A stretch of 64,000 bases of DNA, from contig NZ_VHIZ01000026.1 of the NCBI RefSeq assembly GCF_006494375.1, forward strand, positions 1 to 64,000, written 5' to 3'. Of this stretch, positions 8,018 to 18,139 are shown piece by piece. Under the pieces are notes generated by a model that made no database searches, was not told the DNA's origin, and worked only from the letters and a program-made list of their open reading frames with translations. This stretch comes from Pantoea anthophila (GTDB taxonomy: Bacteria; Pseudomonadota; Gammaproteobacteria; Enterobacterales; Enterobacteriaceae). Position 1 is the first letter of the stretch, and each line of letters opens with the position of its first letter. Made by a program: the position numbers and the translations under genes.

Positions 8018-9196
8018 ATGACAACTCTCGGAACGGCGCTGCGTCCGGCGGCAACACGTGTGATGCTTTTGGGTTCGGGTGAACTGGGTAAAGAGGTGGC
8101 GCTGGAGTGTCAGCGTCTGGGTGTGGAAGTGATTGCGGTCGATCGCTACCCGGATGCCCCGGCCATGCACGTGGCGCATCGCAGCCATGTGATCAACATG
8201 CTGGATGGTGCGGCCCTGGCTGCGTTAATCGCGCAGGAGAAACCTGACTTTGTGGTGCCGGAAATTGAGGCTATCGCCACGGATACCCTGGTTGAGCTGG
8301 AGCAGCAGGGCCAGCGCGTGGTCCCTACAGCCCGTGCCGCACGGCTGACCATGAACCGTGAAGGGATTCGTCGCCTCGCTGCGGAAGAGTTATCCCTGCC
8401 GACCTCACGCTATCGCTTTGCCGACAGCAAAGCGCGCTTTGACGAAGCCGCCGCAGAGATTGGCTTTCCGTGCATCGTAAAACCGGTCATGAGCTCCTCC
8501 GGCAAAGGCCAGAGCTTTATCCGTGACGCCAGCCAGCTCGACAGCGCCTGGGACTATGCGCAGCAGGGTGGCCGCGCCGGAGCCGGTCGCGTCATCGTAG
8601 AGGGCGTGGTTAACTTCGACTTTGAAATCACCCTGCTCACCATCAGTGCCGTTGACGGCATCCATTTCTGTGCGCCGATTGGTCATCGTCAGGAAGATGG
8701 CGACTACCGCGAATCCTGGCAGCCGCAGCAGATGAGTGATGTGGCGCTGCAGCGGGCACAGGAGGTTGCCGCGCAGGTGGTCAAGGCGCTGGGTGGCTAT
8801 GGTCTGTTCGGCGTCGAGCTGTTTGTCTGTGGCGATGAGGTGGTGTTCAGTGAAGTGTCACCGCGTCCCCATGATACCGGCATGGTCACGCTGATTTCGC
8901 AGGATCTGTCAGAGTTTGCGCTGCACGTGCGGGCGTTCCTGGGTCTGCCGGTTGGCGCAATTCGTCAGTATGGTCCGTCCGCCTCGGCCGTTATCCTGCC
9001 GCAACTGACCAGCCAGAATGTGCAGTTCGTCAACGTCGAAGCGGCGCTGGGTGCCGGTCTGCAATTGCGCCTGTTCGGTAAGCCGGAGATCAGCGGTCAG
9101 CGTCGTTTAGGCGTGGCGCTGGCGAGCGGTGAGACGACGGATGAGGCAATTTCGCGTGCCGTTGCCAGCGCAGCAGCGGTGACGGTTCAGGGGTAA
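8018..9196 (+). CDS. purT: Formate-dependent phosphoribosylglycinamide formyltransferase (GAR transformylase 2)
   Basis: The 392-residue ATP-grasp enzyme makes formyl-GAR from GAR, formate and ATP, the folate-independent version of the third step of purine synthesis. N-terminal Rossmann-like domain: [14 protein letters not shown], residues about 14-28. The ATP-grasp core includes [14 protein letters not shown] and the metal ligands near E279 in [20 protein letters not shown]. Start chosen at ATG 8018 to give [10 protein letters not shown], as in E. coli PurT. A PurR box lies upstream. A hairpin follows the stop and separates it from convergent eda. Confidence 0.95.
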   Translation: MTTLGTALRPAATRVMLLGSGELGKEVALECQRLGVEVIAVDRYPDAPAMHVAHRSHVINMLDGAALAALIAQEKPDFVVPEIEAIATDTLVELEQQGQRVVPTARAARLTMNREGIRRLAAEELSLPTSRYRFADSKARFDEAAAEIGFPCIVKPVMSSSGKGQSFIRDASQLDSAWDYAQQGGRAGAGRVIVEGVVNFDFEITLLTISAVDGIHFCAPIGHRQEDGDYRESWQPQQMSDVALQRAQEVAAQVVKALGGYGLFGVELFVCGDEVVFSEVSPRPHDTGMVTLISQDLSEFALHVRAFLGLPVGAIRQYGPSASAVILPQLTSQNVQFVNVEAALGAGLQLRLFGKPEISGQRRLGVALASGETTDEAISRAVASAAAVTVQG

Positions 9197-9202
9197 CAGC
9201 GT

Positions 9203-9224
9203 GCGGTGAGCAGACGCTCACCGC
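9203..9224. terminator. Hairpin between convergent purT and eda
   Basis: GCGGTGAGC, loop AGAC, GCTCACCGC forms a perfect nine-pair stem between the two stop codons. There is no long T run on either side, so it may act as a weak bidirectional terminator or an mRNA 3' end stabiliser. Confidence 0.45.
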
Positions 9225-9230
9225 TTCAGC

Positions 9231-9869
9231 TTACTTCGCGCCTTCAACGGCTTCACGCGCCAGGCGGGTGATGCGATCCCAGTCGCCCGCTTCCAGTGCA
9301 TCATTCGGCACCAGCCAGGAGCCGCCGATGCAGAGCACGCTTTTCAGCGCCAGATAGTCACGGTAGTTTGCCGGAGAGATCCCGCCAGTCGGGCAGAAAC
9401 GGACCTGCGGGAAAGGCCCGCCAATGGCCTGCAGCGCTTTGACACCGCCATTCGCCTCGGCCGGGAAAAACTTAAATTCGCGCAGACCGTAGTCCATTCC
9501 GGTCATGAGTTCAGAGACGGTGCTGATACCCGGAATCAGGGGAACCGGCCCTTCCACCGCGGCCTTCAGCAGTGATTCCGTAATCCCCGGACTGATAACA
9601 AACTGCGCACCGGCATCGGTCACCTGCTGAAGCTGCTGCGGATTGATGACGGTTCCCGCCCCCACAATCGCCTCCGGCACCTCTTTGATCATCGCACGCA
9701 ACGCCTCCATCGCGACGGGCGTGCGCAGCGTCACTTCCAGCACCCGGACACCGCCCGCCACCAGCGCTTTTGCCATCGGCACGGCATGTTCCAGCTTATT
9801 CACGACGATGACCGGCACCACAGGTCCGGTGGTCAGAATCTGTTCAGCACTCATCTTCCAGTTTTTCAT
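9231..9869 (-). CDS. eda: KDPG/KHG aldolase
   Basis: The 212-residue class I aldolase splits 2-keto-3-deoxy-6-phosphogluconate into pyruvate and glyceraldehyde-3-phosphate. It also acts on 2-keto-4-hydroxyglutarate. The Schiff-base lysine is K133 ([11 protein letters not shown]) and the catalytic Glu is E45 (VLEVTLRT). Length and sequence match E. coli Eda closely. It lies downstream of zwf on the same strand, but edd, which sits between them in E. coli, is absent. Here Eda probably serves uronate breakdown or oxaloacetate/KHG turnover, unless edd lies elsewhere. Confidence 0.94.
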   Translation of the reverse strand: MKNWKMSAEQILTTGPVVPVIVVNKLEHAVPMAKALVAGGVRVLEVTLRTPVAMEALRAMIKEVPEAIVGAGTVINPQQLQQVTDAGAQFVISPGITESLLKAAVEGPVPLIPGISTVSELMTGMDYGLREFKFFPAEANGGVKALQAIGGPFPQVRFCPTGGISPANYRDYLALKSVLCIGGSWLVPNDALEAGDWDRITRLAREAVEGAK

Positions 9870-10041
9870 CAGTTCCCCTTGATTAATAACACCGGGATAG
9901 CAGCCCGGTCACGGAGCCTCGGCTCCTGCCCTGTAATGATGACACTACCATACATGATCGGCTTCCGGAGCGTCCATTACCCTGCTCTCATTTTGAAACG
10001 GCAGTTCAGTTTTATCTGCCTGCGCCAGTCGGATGACGGGC

Positions 10042-10067
10042 AAAAAAAAAGCCCGCGTTGCGGGCTT
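10042..10067 (-). terminator. Rho-independent terminator of zwf
   Basis: The minus strand reads GCCCGC, loop AAC, GCGGGC, then a run of nine T. It lies right after the zwf stop, so eda is probably transcribed from its own promoter in the roughly 170 bases that follow. Confidence 0.85.
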
Positions 10068-10081
10068 CTTCATGACGACGA

Positions 10082-11557
10082 TTATTCGAACTCGTTCCAG
10101 GAACGGCCATCGCGGGTAATCATCGCGACGGAGGCCACCGGACCCCAGGTGCCAGCCTGATACGGTTTAGACGAGTCACCATCCGCAGCCCAGGCGTTGA
10201 TGATGGAGTCGACATAGGTCCATGCCGCTTCAACTTCATCGCGACGCACAAACAGCGCCTGAATCCCGCGCATGCTCTCCAGCAGCAGACGCTCATAAGC
10301 ATCGGCCAGGTGCGACTGGTTAAACGTCTCAGAGTAGCTCAGATCCAGCTTGGTGGTCTGCAGCTTATGCTTGTGGTCGAGACCTGGCACTTTGTTCAGG
10401 ATTTCGATATCCACCCCTTCGTCCGGCTGCAGACGAATGGTCAGCTTGTTCTGCGGCAGCTCTGAGTAAGAGTCTTTAAAGAGGTTCATCTCAGGGTTTT
10501 TGAAATAGACCACGACTTCAGAACATTTGGTTGGCAGACGCTTACCGGTACGCAGGTAGAACGGAACACCCGCCCAGCGCCAGTTGTCGATATCGACGCG
10601 AATCGCCACGAAAGTCTCGGTCGCGCTCGATTTGTTGGCACCCTCTTCCTCCAGATAGCCGGGGACTTTTTTACCCTGTACAAAGCCGGAGGTGTACTGA
10701 CCGCGCACGGTTTTCTCACGCACGTTGGTCTGGTCGATGCGGCGCAGCGAGCGCAGCACTTTAACTTTCTCATCGCGGATGCTGTCTGCGCTGAGATCGG
10801 ACGGCGGCGACATGGCGATCATGGTCAGGATCTGCAACAGATGGTTCTGGATCATGTCACGCATCTGGCCCGCTTTGTCGAAGTAACCCCAGCGACCTTC
10901 GATACCCACCTCTTCGGCCACGGTGATCTGCACGTGGTCAATGGTACGATTGTCCCAGTTGTTCACGAAGATGGAGTTCGCGAAGCGCAGCGCCAGCAGG
11001 TTAAGCACCGTCTCTTTGCCCAGATAGTGGTCAATACGGAACACCTGGCTCTCATCGAAGTATTCGCCAACGCTGTCGTTGATCTCCTGTGAGGTTTCCA
11101 GTGAAGTGCCAAGCGGCTTCTCCATCACAACACGCGCCGGTTTGGCGTTCAGTTTCGCCGTGCCCAGTCCCTGACAGATGGCACCGAAGGTGCTCGGCGG
11201 CATGGCGAAATAGTTGATGGTGGTGCGGTTTTTCTGATCGAGCATCTTGCCCAGTTTAGGGAAGTGCGTGGTGTCGTTGACATCGAGGTTGCAGAAGTCG
11301 AGACGGTTGCTGAGTTTATCCCACAGCGCTTCGTCAACTTTCTCCTTCATGAAGGTTTCCAGCGCTTCACGTACCACTTTGGTGTATTCCGCTTTGTCCC
11401 ACTCAGCACGTCCGACACCAATAATGCGGGTTTCCTCATGGATCTGACCCGCTTTCTCTAACTGGTACAGTGAAGGCAACAGTTTACGGCGTGCAAGATC
11501 GCCTTTGGCACCGAAAATCACCAGATCGCATGCCTGGGCTGTTTGTGTTACCGCCAT
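10082..11557 (-). CDS. zwf: Glucose-6-phosphate 1-dehydrogenase
   Basis: The 491-residue enzyme oxidises glucose-6-phosphate to 6-phosphogluconolactone with NADP+, opening the oxidative pentose phosphate pathway. The N-terminal Rossmann fold ([20 protein letters not shown], about residues 11-30) binds NADP. The active-site signature RIDHYLGKE is at about residues 175-185. Length equals E. coli Zwf. The gene is divergent from hexR, which represses zwf in relatives. It has its own strong terminator. Confidence 0.96.
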   Translation of the reverse strand: MAVTQTAQACDLVIFGAKGDLARRKLLPSLYQLEKAGQIHEETRIIGVGRAEWDKAEYTKVVREALETFMKEKVDEALWDKLSNRLDFCNLDVNDTTHFPKLGKMLDQKNRTTINYFAMPPSTFGAICQGLGTAKLNAKPARVVMEKPLGTSLETSQEINDSVGEYFDESQVFRIDHYLGKETVLNLLALRFANSIFVNNWDNRTIDHVQITVAEEVGIEGRWGYFDKAGQMRDMIQNHLLQILTMIAMSPPSDLSADSIRDEKVKVLRSLRRIDQTNVREKTVRGQYTSGFVQGKKVPGYLEEEGANKSSATETFVAIRVDIDNWRWAGVPFYLRTGKRLPTKCSEVVVYFKNPEMNLFKDSYSELPQNKLTIRLQPDEGVDIEILNKVPGLDHKHKLQTTKLDLSYSETFNQSHLADAYERLLLESMRGIQALFVRRDEVEAAWTYVDSIINAWAADGDSSKPYQAGTWGPVASVAMITRDGRSWNEFE

Positions 11558-11921
11558 TTTCCTCTCCTCGTTGCAGGATAGTCCGGTGGTGATGCATCCT
11601 CTGCCACCGGGTCCAGGTTATTATTTTCTTTCCGCACAATGTACTTTTTTCCCTGCGCCAGGTAAACCAACTCGCCGGGCTAACCGCATTAACTCTGTAC
11701 CGGATAAGCAAAACCGGTGTGATGACGCGTGCGGATTGTCGGTTTTTTCTGTATCCGGGGGTGTCAGTGAAATTTGCCCGGGGTCAAAGTATCCCAAAAA
11801 AAACGCAAATCGGCTTGTCCGTCACTGCGCCCGCCCCCCGCTGACGCGATATAGTCTCTGTTAATCAGCTCTGACGACAGGGATTTCTGAAATTGCTAAA
11901 AATGATAATGGTCATCAGCTT
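11558..11921. promoter_or_regulatory. zwf-hexR divergent intergenic region
   Basis: These 364 bases must hold both promoters. I looked for the HexR palindrome (TGTAAT-like arms) and found no convincing copy. Nothing else can be assigned with confidence. Confidence 0.4.
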
Positions 11922-12800
11922 ATGAACATGCTGGAAAAAATTGAGGTGCAGCTCGCTTCGCTGAGTAAAGCGGAACAGAAAGTCGCCCGGCAGATTCTGG
12001 CGGCGCCGCAGGCGGCGATGCACGCCAGCATTGCCACTCTGGCACGCGAAGCCTGCGTCAGTGAGCCCACGGTCAACCGCTTCTGCCACCGTTTAGGCGC
12101 ACGCGGTTTTCCCGACTTTAAACTGCAGCTGGCGCAAAGCCTGGTGCAGGGCAGCAACTGGGTGAGCCGGGGTGTGGAGGAGGATGACAGTGTGGAGAAC
12201 TACAGCCACAAAATCTTTGACTCCGCGCTGGCAGGTCTGCAGCGGGTTCGGGATCAGCTGGAGAGTTCGCGGCTGCAGCAGGCGGTCACTCAGCTTGTGC
12301 AGGCCGATAAAGTCGCCTTTTTCGGTCTGGGCGCCTCCGCTGTGGTGGCCCATGACGCCTTTACCAAATTCCTGCGCTTTAATATTCCTGTCATCTGGTC
12401 TGACGATATTGTGATCCAGCGCATGAGTTGCATAAATAGTCGAGCCGGTGACGTTTTTGTTCTCATTTCACATACTGGGCGCACAAAAAATATGGTAGAA
12501 CTGGCTCGCCTGGCCCGTGTAAACGGTTCCACCGTTATTGCCATCACCTCTCCCGATTCACCCCTTGCCGATGAAGCCGCCATCGCTTTAGTGCTTGATG
12601 TCCCGGAAGATACTGATGTCTATTTGCCGATGGTGTCGCGCCTGGCGCAGTTGACCGTGATCGATGTGTTAGCGACCGGCTTTACCCTTGAACGGGGTGC
12701 GCCGTTCCGCGAAAACCTGAAGCGCGTGAAAGAGGCGCTGAAAGCGTCGCGTTACGAAAAGCAGTCTCCAGGGAAAGAGGATGCACCGCAAAAAAATTAA
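11922..12800 (+). CDS. hexR: HexR, RpiR-family regulator of central carbon metabolism
   Basis: The 292-residue protein has an RpiR-type helix-turn-helix at residues about 1-77 (LSKAEQKVARQIL ... CVSEPTVNRFCHRLG). A SIS sugar-phosphate domain follows at about residues 120-260 (ADKVAFFGLGASAVVAHDAF, SHTGRTKNMVELA). In gammaproteobacteria HexR binds near zwf, eda and other carbon genes and is released by KDPG. Its position between zwf and pykA is the conserved one. The sensing logic is notable here because edd, which makes KDPG, is missing from the adjacent locus. Confidence 0.92.
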   Translation: MNMLEKIEVQLASLSKAEQKVARQILAAPQAAMHASIATLAREACVSEPTVNRFCHRLGARGFPDFKLQLAQSLVQGSNWVSRGVEEDDSVENYSHKIFDSALAGLQRVRDQLESSRLQQAVTQLVQADKVAFFGLGASAVVAHDAFTKFLRFNIPVIWSDDIVIQRMSCINSRAGDVFVLISHTGRTKNMVELARLARVNGSTVIAITSPDSPLADEAAIALVLDVPEDTDVYLPMVSRLAQLTVIDVLATGFTLERGAPFRENLKRVKEALKASRYEKQSPGKEDAPQKN

Positions 12801-12814
12801 CATCACATTTACAA

Positions 12815-12830
12815 TGTGAGTCGTATCACA
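12815..12830 (+). promoter_or_regulatory. CRP-like site upstream of pykA
   Basis: TGTGAGTCGTATCACA has perfect TGTGA and TCACA arms with a six-base spacer. It lies 78 bases before the pykA ATG and upstream of a TAGAAT -10-like hexamer at 12845-12850. A role in catabolite control of pykA is inferred only. Confidence 0.5.
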
Positions 12831-12907
12831 CGCTGTCGATCATATAGAATAGATAACCATGCTGTGTCCACTGATCCGGACACGCTTAAATGTTTACGGA
12901 GTCCCCG

Positions 12908-14350
12908 ATGTCAAGACGTCTCAGAAGAACCAAAATCGTTACTACCCTCGGCCCGGCCACCGATCGCGACAACAATCTTGAAAAAATCATCGCGGCGGGC
13001 GCGAACGTTGTACGACTCAATTTCTCTCACGGCACGCCAGAAGATCACCAGCTTCGTGCAGATAAAGTGCGTGAGATTGCCGCTAAACTGGGCCGCCACG
13101 TTGCGATCCTTGGCGACCTCCAGGGGCCAAAAATCCGTGTTTCGACCTTTAAAGAAGGCAAAGTTTTCCTGAATATCGGCGACCGCTTCCTGCTGGATGC
13201 CACCCTGGGTAAAGGGGAAGGCGACAAAGAGCGGGTGGGCATCGACTATAAAGGCCTGCCGGAAGATGTGGTGCCAGGCGATATCCTGCTGCTGGATGAT
13301 GGCCGCGTGCAGCTCAAAGTGCTGGAAGTTCAGGGCATGAAAGTCTTTACCGAAGTCACCGTGGGTGGCCCGCTGTCGAACAATAAAGGCATCAACAAGC
13401 TGGGCGGCGGCCTGTCGGCGGAAGCGCTGACTGAAAAAGATAAGGCGGACATTATTACCGCCGCCAGAATCAAGGTCGATTATCTGGCCGTCTCCTTCCC
13501 GCGCTGTGGCGAGGATATGAACCTGGCGCGTCGTCTGGCGCGTGAAGCCGGTTGTGATGCCCGTCTGGTCGCGAAAGTGGAGCGTGCTGAGGCGGTCGCC
13601 AGCCAGGAAGCGATGGATGACATCATTCTCGCCTCTGACGTGGTGATGGTGGCCCGTGGCGACCTGGGCGTCGAAATTGGCGACCCGGAACTGGTCGGCA
13701 TTCAGAAGGCGTTGATTCGCCGCGCCCGCCAGCTTAACCGCACCATCATCACCGCGACACAGATGATGGAGTCGATGATCACCAATCCGATGCCGACCCG
13801 TGCCGAAGTCATGGACGTGGCGAACGCCGTACTGGATGGCACCGACGCCGTGATGCTCTCCGCGGAGACCGCCGCAGGCCAGTATCCGGCTGAAACCGTC
13901 TCGGCGATGGCGAAAGTCTGCCTGGGCGCGGAAAAGATCCCGAGCGTTAACGTCTCCAAACACCGTCTGGACGTGCAGTTCGATAACATCGAAGAAGCGA
14001 TTGCGATGTCATCCATGTACGCCGCGAACCATCTGCAGGGCGTAACCGCGATCATCACCATGACCGAGTCGGGCCGTACGCCGTTGATGACCTCGCGCAT
14101 CACCTCAGGCCTGCCGATTTTTGCCATGTCACGCCATGAGCGCACGCTGAACCTCACCGCGCTCTATCGCGGCGTCACCCCGGTCTACTTCGACAGCAAC
14201 AACGACGGTGTGGCTGCGGCACACGATGCCGTCAATCTGCTGCGTGACAAAGGTTTCCTGGTATCCGGCGATCTGGTCATCGTGACGCAGGGTGATGTGA
14301 TGGGTGCCACCGGCACGACCAATACCAGCCGCGTGCTGCGCGTGGATTAA
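12908..14350 (+). CDS. pykA: Pyruvate kinase II
   Basis: The 480-residue enzyme converts phosphoenolpyruvate and ADP to pyruvate and ATP in lower glycolysis. The N-terminal barrel begins [19 protein letters not shown], the PykA rather than PykF start. Substrate and metal residues are in RLNFSHG and in the lysine of AKVERAEAV (about residue 223). The C-terminal allosteric domain ([14 protein letters not shown]) is complete. I start at ATG 12908, after CGGAG, rather than six codons upstream, because this matches the AMP-activated PykA family start. A hairpin terminator follows. Confidence 0.95.
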   Translation: MSRRLRRTKIVTTLGPATDRDNNLEKIIAAGANVVRLNFSHGTPEDHQLRADKVREIAAKLGRHVAILGDLQGPKIRVSTFKEGKVFLNIGDRFLLDATLGKGEGDKERVGIDYKGLPEDVVPGDILLLDDGRVQLKVLEVQGMKVFTEVTVGGPLSNNKGINKLGGGLSAEALTEKDKADIITAARIKVDYLAVSFPRCGEDMNLARRLAREAGCDARLVAKVERAEAVASQEAMDDIILASDVVMVARGDLGVEIGDPELVGIQKALIRRARQLNRTIITATQMMESMITNPMPTRAEVMDVANAVLDGTDAVMLSAETAAGQYPAETVSAMAKVCLGAEKIPSVNVSKHRLDVQFDNIEEAIAMSSMYAANHLQGVTAIITMTESGRTPLMTSRITSGLPIFAMSRHERTLNLTALYRGVTPVYFDSNNDGVAAAHDAVNLLRDKGFLVSGDLVIVTQGDVMGATGTTNTSRVLRVD

Positions 14351-14387
14351 TTAAGCCCGGATTGACATTGTCAGTGTAGAATCAGTA

Positions 14388-14418
14388 ACGCGACTGCCAG
14401 CCAGTCGCGTTTTCTTTT
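14388..14418 (+). terminator. Rho-independent terminator of pykA
   Basis: ACGCGACTG, loop CCAGC, CAGTCGCGT, then TTTCTTTT lies between pykA and the exporter gene. Confidence 0.75.
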
Positions 14419-14434
14419 CTGACAAGGAGGCCAG

Positions 14435-15667
14435 ATGGCCCGTTTTCACCCCATCAGCCAGCTGACCGGCCGGATTCTGCTTTTCCCTCTGGCATTAGTG
14501 CTGTTTGAGTTTGCCACCTATATTGCTCACGACATGATCCAGCCGGGCATGCTGATCGTCACCAGCGAATTTGCTGTCGGCCCGGAGTGGGTCTCCACCT
14601 CACTGACCGCCTACCTGATTGGCGGCGTGGTACTGCAATGGCTGCTTGGTCCGCTCTCTGATAAGTTTGGCCGCCGCCCGGTGATGCTCGCCGGCATCCT
14701 GTTTTTTGCCATCGCCTGTATCCTGACCAACTGGGTCAGCTCCATTGAGGAATTTGTCAGCCTGCGCTTTATTCAGGGCATCAGCCTCTGCTTTATTGGT
14801 GCAGTGGGTTATGCCGCGATTCAGGAAGCCTTTGATGAGGCGCTGGCGGTGCGCATGATGGCGCTGATGGCCAACGTGGCGCTGCTGGCTCCCCTGGCCG
14901 GCCCGCTGGCTGGTGCAGCCTGGCTGACCGTCGGCAGCTGGCGCAGCATGTTCTGGCTGTTTGCCGCCTGCAGCCTGGTGGCGTTCGCGGTGCTGTGGCG
15001 GGTCATGCCCGAAACTGCGGGCGACCGCAGTCACTCTATCGCCCTGCCCAGTCTGGCGCGCAACTATGGCCGGCTGATGAAGGATCGGCTGGTGATGTCC
15101 GGTTCTTTTGCCATCGGCATGGTCTTTATCCCGATCCTCACCTGGGTTGCCCTCTCGCCGGTGATCCTGATGCATGACGAAGGTCTGTCGCGGATGCAGT
15201 ATGCCCTGCTGCAGCTTCCGGTCTTTATGGCGATGATCGCCGGTAACCTGACGTTGAGTAAGCTGGCGGGACGCGTGCCGATTGAGCAGCCGGTGAAGTT
15301 TGCTGCCTGGCCGATTCTGATCGGTCTGAGCCTGGCGCTGGTGGCGAGCCTGCTGAACAGCCATGGCTATCTGCTGATTACGGCCGGTCTCAGCCTCTAC
15401 GCTTTTGGTGCAGGCATGGTGAACGCCGGGCTCTACCGCCTGACGCTGTACGCCAGCAATGAGGGTAAAGGCAGCGTGGCGGCGATGCTGGGGATGATCA
15501 GTATTCTGACGCTGGCGGTGGGGATTGAGCTGGCGAAGAGTGGCTACTTCAGCGGTGGCACACTCTGGTTCTGCCTGATCAACTTTATCAGTGGCGTACT
15601 GTGGTTTGGTCTGGTGATCCTGTTTATGCGCGAGCGAAAGCGTCGCAGCAAACTGGACGCGTTATAA
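14435..15667 (+). CDS. mdfA: MdfA-like multidrug MFS exporter
   Basis: The 410-residue protein has 12 predicted membrane helices of the major facilitator superfamily (DHA1 drug:proton antiporters). The membrane-embedded acidic pair that MdfA uses for substrate and proton coupling is present: E25 and D33 in LFEFATYIAHDMIQPGM. Motif A (GPLSDKFGRRPVM) and the motif around LRFIQGISLCFIGAVGYAAI also match MdfA. It exports lipophilic cations and neutral drugs in E. coli. It sits between pykA and lpxM, which are close neighbours in E. coli, so it is an insertion relative to that order. Confidence 0.85.
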   Translation: MARFHPISQLTGRILLFPLALVLFEFATYIAHDMIQPGMLIVTSEFAVGPEWVSTSLTAYLIGGVVLQWLLGPLSDKFGRRPVMLAGILFFAIACILTNWVSSIEEFVSLRFIQGISLCFIGAVGYAAIQEAFDEALAVRMMALMANVALLAPLAGPLAGAAWLTVGSWRSMFWLFAACSLVAFAVLWRVMPETAGDRSHSIALPSLARNYGRLMKDRLVMSGSFAIGMVFIPILTWVALSPVILMHDEGLSRMQYALLQLPVFMAMIAGNLTLSKLAGRVPIEQPVKFAAWPILIGLSLALVASLLNSHGYLLITAGLSLYAFGAGMVNAGLYRLTLYASNEGKGSVAAMLGMISILTLAVGIELAKSGYFSGGTLWFCLINFISGVLWFGLVILFMRERKRRSKLDAL

Positions 15668-15690
15668 AAAAAGGCCGCTTGCGCGGCCTT
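15666..15690 (-). terminator. Terminator of lpxM, shared with convergent mdfA
   Basis: GGCCGC, loop, GCGGCC. On the minus strand it is followed by seven T, so it best fits the end of lpxM. It also lies five bases after the mdfA stop. Confidence 0.75.
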
Positions 15691-15694
15691 CAGA

Positions 15695-16669
15695 CTATTT
15701 GCGTGGATAGAGCTCTTTGCGCGAGTAGGGTTCGATGTCACCCTCTTTGCGGGTCTTCAGCAGCTTGAGGATCCACGTGTACTGCTCAGGATGCGGGCGG
15801 ACAAAAATTTCCACCTCTTCATTCATCCGGCGAGCCAGCTGATGATCATCCGCTTCAAGCAGATCATCCATCGGCGGACGCACATAGATTTCAAGAATAT
15901 GCCGCTCACTGTTATAGACCGGGAACAGCGGCACCACGCGAGCGCGACACACTTTCATCAGTCGGCCGACTGCGGGCAGCGTTGCTTTGTAGGTCGCGAA
16001 GAAGTCAACAAACTCGCTGTGCTCGGCGCCATGGTCCTGATCGGGCAGATAGTAGCCCCAGTAGCCCTGGCGCACCGAACTGATAAACGGCTTAATGCCA
16101 TCATTTCGGGCATGCATCCGGCCACCGAAACGACGACGCGCGGTGTTCCAGGCATAATCGAGCAGCGGATCGCTCTGATTATGGAACATCGCCGCCATCT
16201 TCTGCCCTTCTGACGCCAGCAGCATGGCCGGAATATCTACCGCCCAGCCGTGAGGCACCAGGAAAATCACATTCTCCTGCGCGGCTTTCATCTGGTCGAT
16301 AATTTCACGACCATGCCATTCGACACGCTGACGAATGCGGGCCGGATCGCGCAGCACCAGCTCGGTCATCATCGTCATCGCCTGCGGTGCAGTCGCAAAC
16401 ATTTCGTCCACCAGCGTGGCGCGTTGCGCTTCGCTGAGTTCCGGCAGGCAGTAATAGAGGTTAATCAGCGCACGACGACGCGCACCCTTTGCCAGCTTAC
16501 CGGCGAACCGGCCTAAGCGGCTTAACAGCGGATCGCGCACTTTTGGCGGTAAATAAGCCAGGCCGGCCAGTGCGCCAATCGCCAGCCAGCTGCCCCAGTA
16601 TTTCGGTTTGAGAAAAGATCGTTCAAAAACGGGAATGAATTCAGTGTTATTTTTTTTACGGGTTTCCAT
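15695..16669 (-). CDS. lpxM: Lipid A myristoyltransferase LpxM
   Basis: The 324-residue inner-membrane acyltransferase adds the last secondary acyl chain (myristate) to Kdo2-lipid A, using acyl-ACP. It has an N-terminal membrane anchor at about residues 25-42 ([18 protein letters not shown]). The HX4D catalytic motif is at about residue 140 (PHGWAVD), followed by the QSDP and LPDQDHG motifs of the Lpx acyltransferases. Length matches E. coli LpxM. It lies downstream of mepM on the same strand, separated by a terminator. Confidence 0.93.
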   Translation of the reverse strand: METRKKNNTEFIPVFERSFLKPKYWGSWLAIGALAGLAYLPPKVRDPLLSRLGRFAGKLAKGARRRALINLYYCLPELSEAQRATLVDEMFATAPQAMTMMTELVLRDPARIRQRVEWHGREIIDQMKAAQENVIFLVPHGWAVDIPAMLLASEGQKMAAMFHNQSDPLLDYAWNTARRRFGGRMHARNDGIKPFISSVRQGYWGYYLPDQDHGAEHSEFVDFFATYKATLPAVGRLMKVCRARVVPLFPVYNSERHILEIYVRPPMDDLLEADDHQLARRMNEEVEIFVRPHPEQYTWILKLLKTRKEGDIEPYSRKELYPRK

Positions 16670-16743
16670 GCACTCGCCTCAAGCAATGACCGGCTAATGA
16701 TAGTGGCGGCAAACAAATTTGCAATCATCACGGTCCGGATAAC

Positions 16744-16773
16744 AAAAAACCGACGGGGAAACCGTCGGTTTTT
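16744..16773 (-). terminator. Terminator of mepM
   Basis: ACCGACGG, short loop, CCGTCGGT, flanked by A and T runs on both sides. It works for the minus-strand mepM transcript. Confidence 0.8.
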
Positions 16774-16794
16774 ATGCAACCTGATGAAAATCGC

Positions 16795-18126
16795 TTACTT
16801 AAGGCCCAGCTGCGGCAGCCAGGATTTCACCTGTGCCAGGTACTCGCTGCGCTCTTTACCGGTCAGGCCTTCCATGCGCGGCAGTTTCGCCGTTAATGGA
16901 TTGACCGCCTGATTATTGATCCAGATTTCAAAATGCAGGTGCGGCCCGGTTGAACGTCCGGTATTACCGGACAAGCCGATACGGTCACCGCGCTTCACTT
17001 TCTGACCCGGCTTCACCAGCACTTTCTTCATGTGCATATAGCGCGTCATATACTGACGGCCATGACGAATGGCAACATAGTTACCGGCGGCACCGCCATT
17101 TTTCGCCACGACGATCTCGCCATCTCCGACAGCCAGTACCGGCGTGCCGATCGGCAGTGCAAAGTCGACGCCCTTGTGCGGCGCAATACGCCCCGTCACA
17201 GGGTTCAGACGGCGCGGATTAAAGTTAGAGGAGACACGATACTGCTTAACCGTCGGGAAGCGCATAAAGCCGCGCGCCAGGCCGGAGCCGCTGCGATCGT
17301 AGAACTTGCCATCTTCGGCACGGAACGCGTAATAGTCTTTGCCCCCGCTGCGCAGGCGCACGCCCAGCAACTGGCTCTGTGCACTTTTACCGTCCAGCAT
17401 TTCGCGCGACATGAGAACGCTGAACTGATCACCGGCACGCAGCTTGCGGAAGTCCATCTGCCACTGCATCGCTTTGATGACGGCGCTTGCTTCAGCGCCG
17501 CTCAGTCCGGCCCGCATGGCACTGGCAGCAAAACTGCCACGCACTTCGCCCTGCATGACACTGTTGCGCCATTCGCCCTTCTGCATCTCCGCTTCCATCT
17601 TAAAGCCACCCTTCGGGGTGCGCTCATAGGTGCGGGTTTCACGACGGGAGATTTCCCAGCTCAGGGTTTTCAGACCGCCATCATCATCCAGCGTCCAGCT
17701 CAGCTGCTGACCCACCTGCAGATTTCGCAGGTCGCGGTCGCTCACCACCAGCGCATTGATGTCAGCGATATCGATGCCATACTGATTCAGGGCGCTGCTC
17801 AGCGTATCGCCGGAAGAGACGGTGTAGTCATGCACGCCTGCCGTATCCGGCACGTCGGTGTCGACATCATCTGCAGGCAGCTCTTCGTCCGGTTCCGGTG
17901 TGCTCTGATCGATAGGCTCACTGGCTTCTGGCAGCAGCGTACGAAGTTCACTTTTGTCCAGCTCGATCGTTTTGACGATAGGCGTCACGTCATCGGTGGG
18001 ATGGTAAACATAAGGCCGCCAGACAGCGACGGCCAGAGTGACTACAGTTAAAGAACCCAGCATTACGCGGTGGGGGCGCGGCAAATTATTAAATGCGAGG
18101 GCGACAGAGCGGGCTATCTGCTGCAC
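16795..18126 (-). CDS. mepM: Murein DD-endopeptidase MepM
   Basis: The 443-residue periplasmic hydrolase cuts D-Ala-mDAP crosslinks so that new peptidoglycan can be inserted. One N-terminal anchor covers residues about 21-38. An OapA/LysM-like segment follows near residues 98-145 (HDYTVSSGDTLSSALNQYG). The C-terminal M23 domain has zinc ligands in HKGVDFALP and the HLHFE motif (about residue 395). Length and domains match E. coli MepM (formerly YebA). It ends the unit that starts with znuA; the spacing is 13 bases, so co-transcription under Zur is possible. Confidence 0.92.
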   Translation of the reverse strand: MQQIARSVALAFNNLPRPHRVMLGSLTVVTLAVAVWRPYVYHPTDDVTPIVKTIELDKSELRTLLPEASEPIDQSTPEPDEELPADDVDTDVPDTAGVHDYTVSSGDTLSSALNQYGIDIADINALVVSDRDLRNLQVGQQLSWTLDDDGGLKTLSWEISRRETRTYERTPKGGFKMEAEMQKGEWRNSVMQGEVRGSFAASAMRAGLSGAEASAVIKAMQWQMDFRKLRAGDQFSVLMSREMLDGKSAQSQLLGVRLRSGGKDYYAFRAEDGKFYDRSGSGLARGFMRFPTVKQYRVSSNFNPRRLNPVTGRIAPHKGVDFALPIGTPVLAVGDGEIVVAKNGGAAGNYVAIRHGRQYMTRYMHMKKVLVKPGQKVKRGDRIGLSGNTGRSTGPHLHFEIWINNQAVNPLTAKLPRMEGLTGKERSEYLAQVKSWLPQLGLK

Positions 18127-18139
18127 TTTTACCTATTCC

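Noticed and set aside
11558..11921. Possible HexR operator between zwf and hexR
   Set aside because: No palindrome close to the TGTAAT-type motif could be found, although HexR control of zwf is expected from the family.
12911..13963. 350-codon minus-strand ORF inside pykA
   Set aside because: It lies fully opposite pykA. Long antisense frames are common in GC-rich enteric genes, and the product is His/Gln-rich low-complexity sequence.
14362..14382. TTGACA and TAGAAT words after pykA as a promoter for the exporter
   Set aside because: The spacer is only nine bases, far too short for sigma-70.
17032..18051. 339-codon plus-strand ORF opposite mepM
   Set aside because: Antisense shadow of a complete MepM gene.
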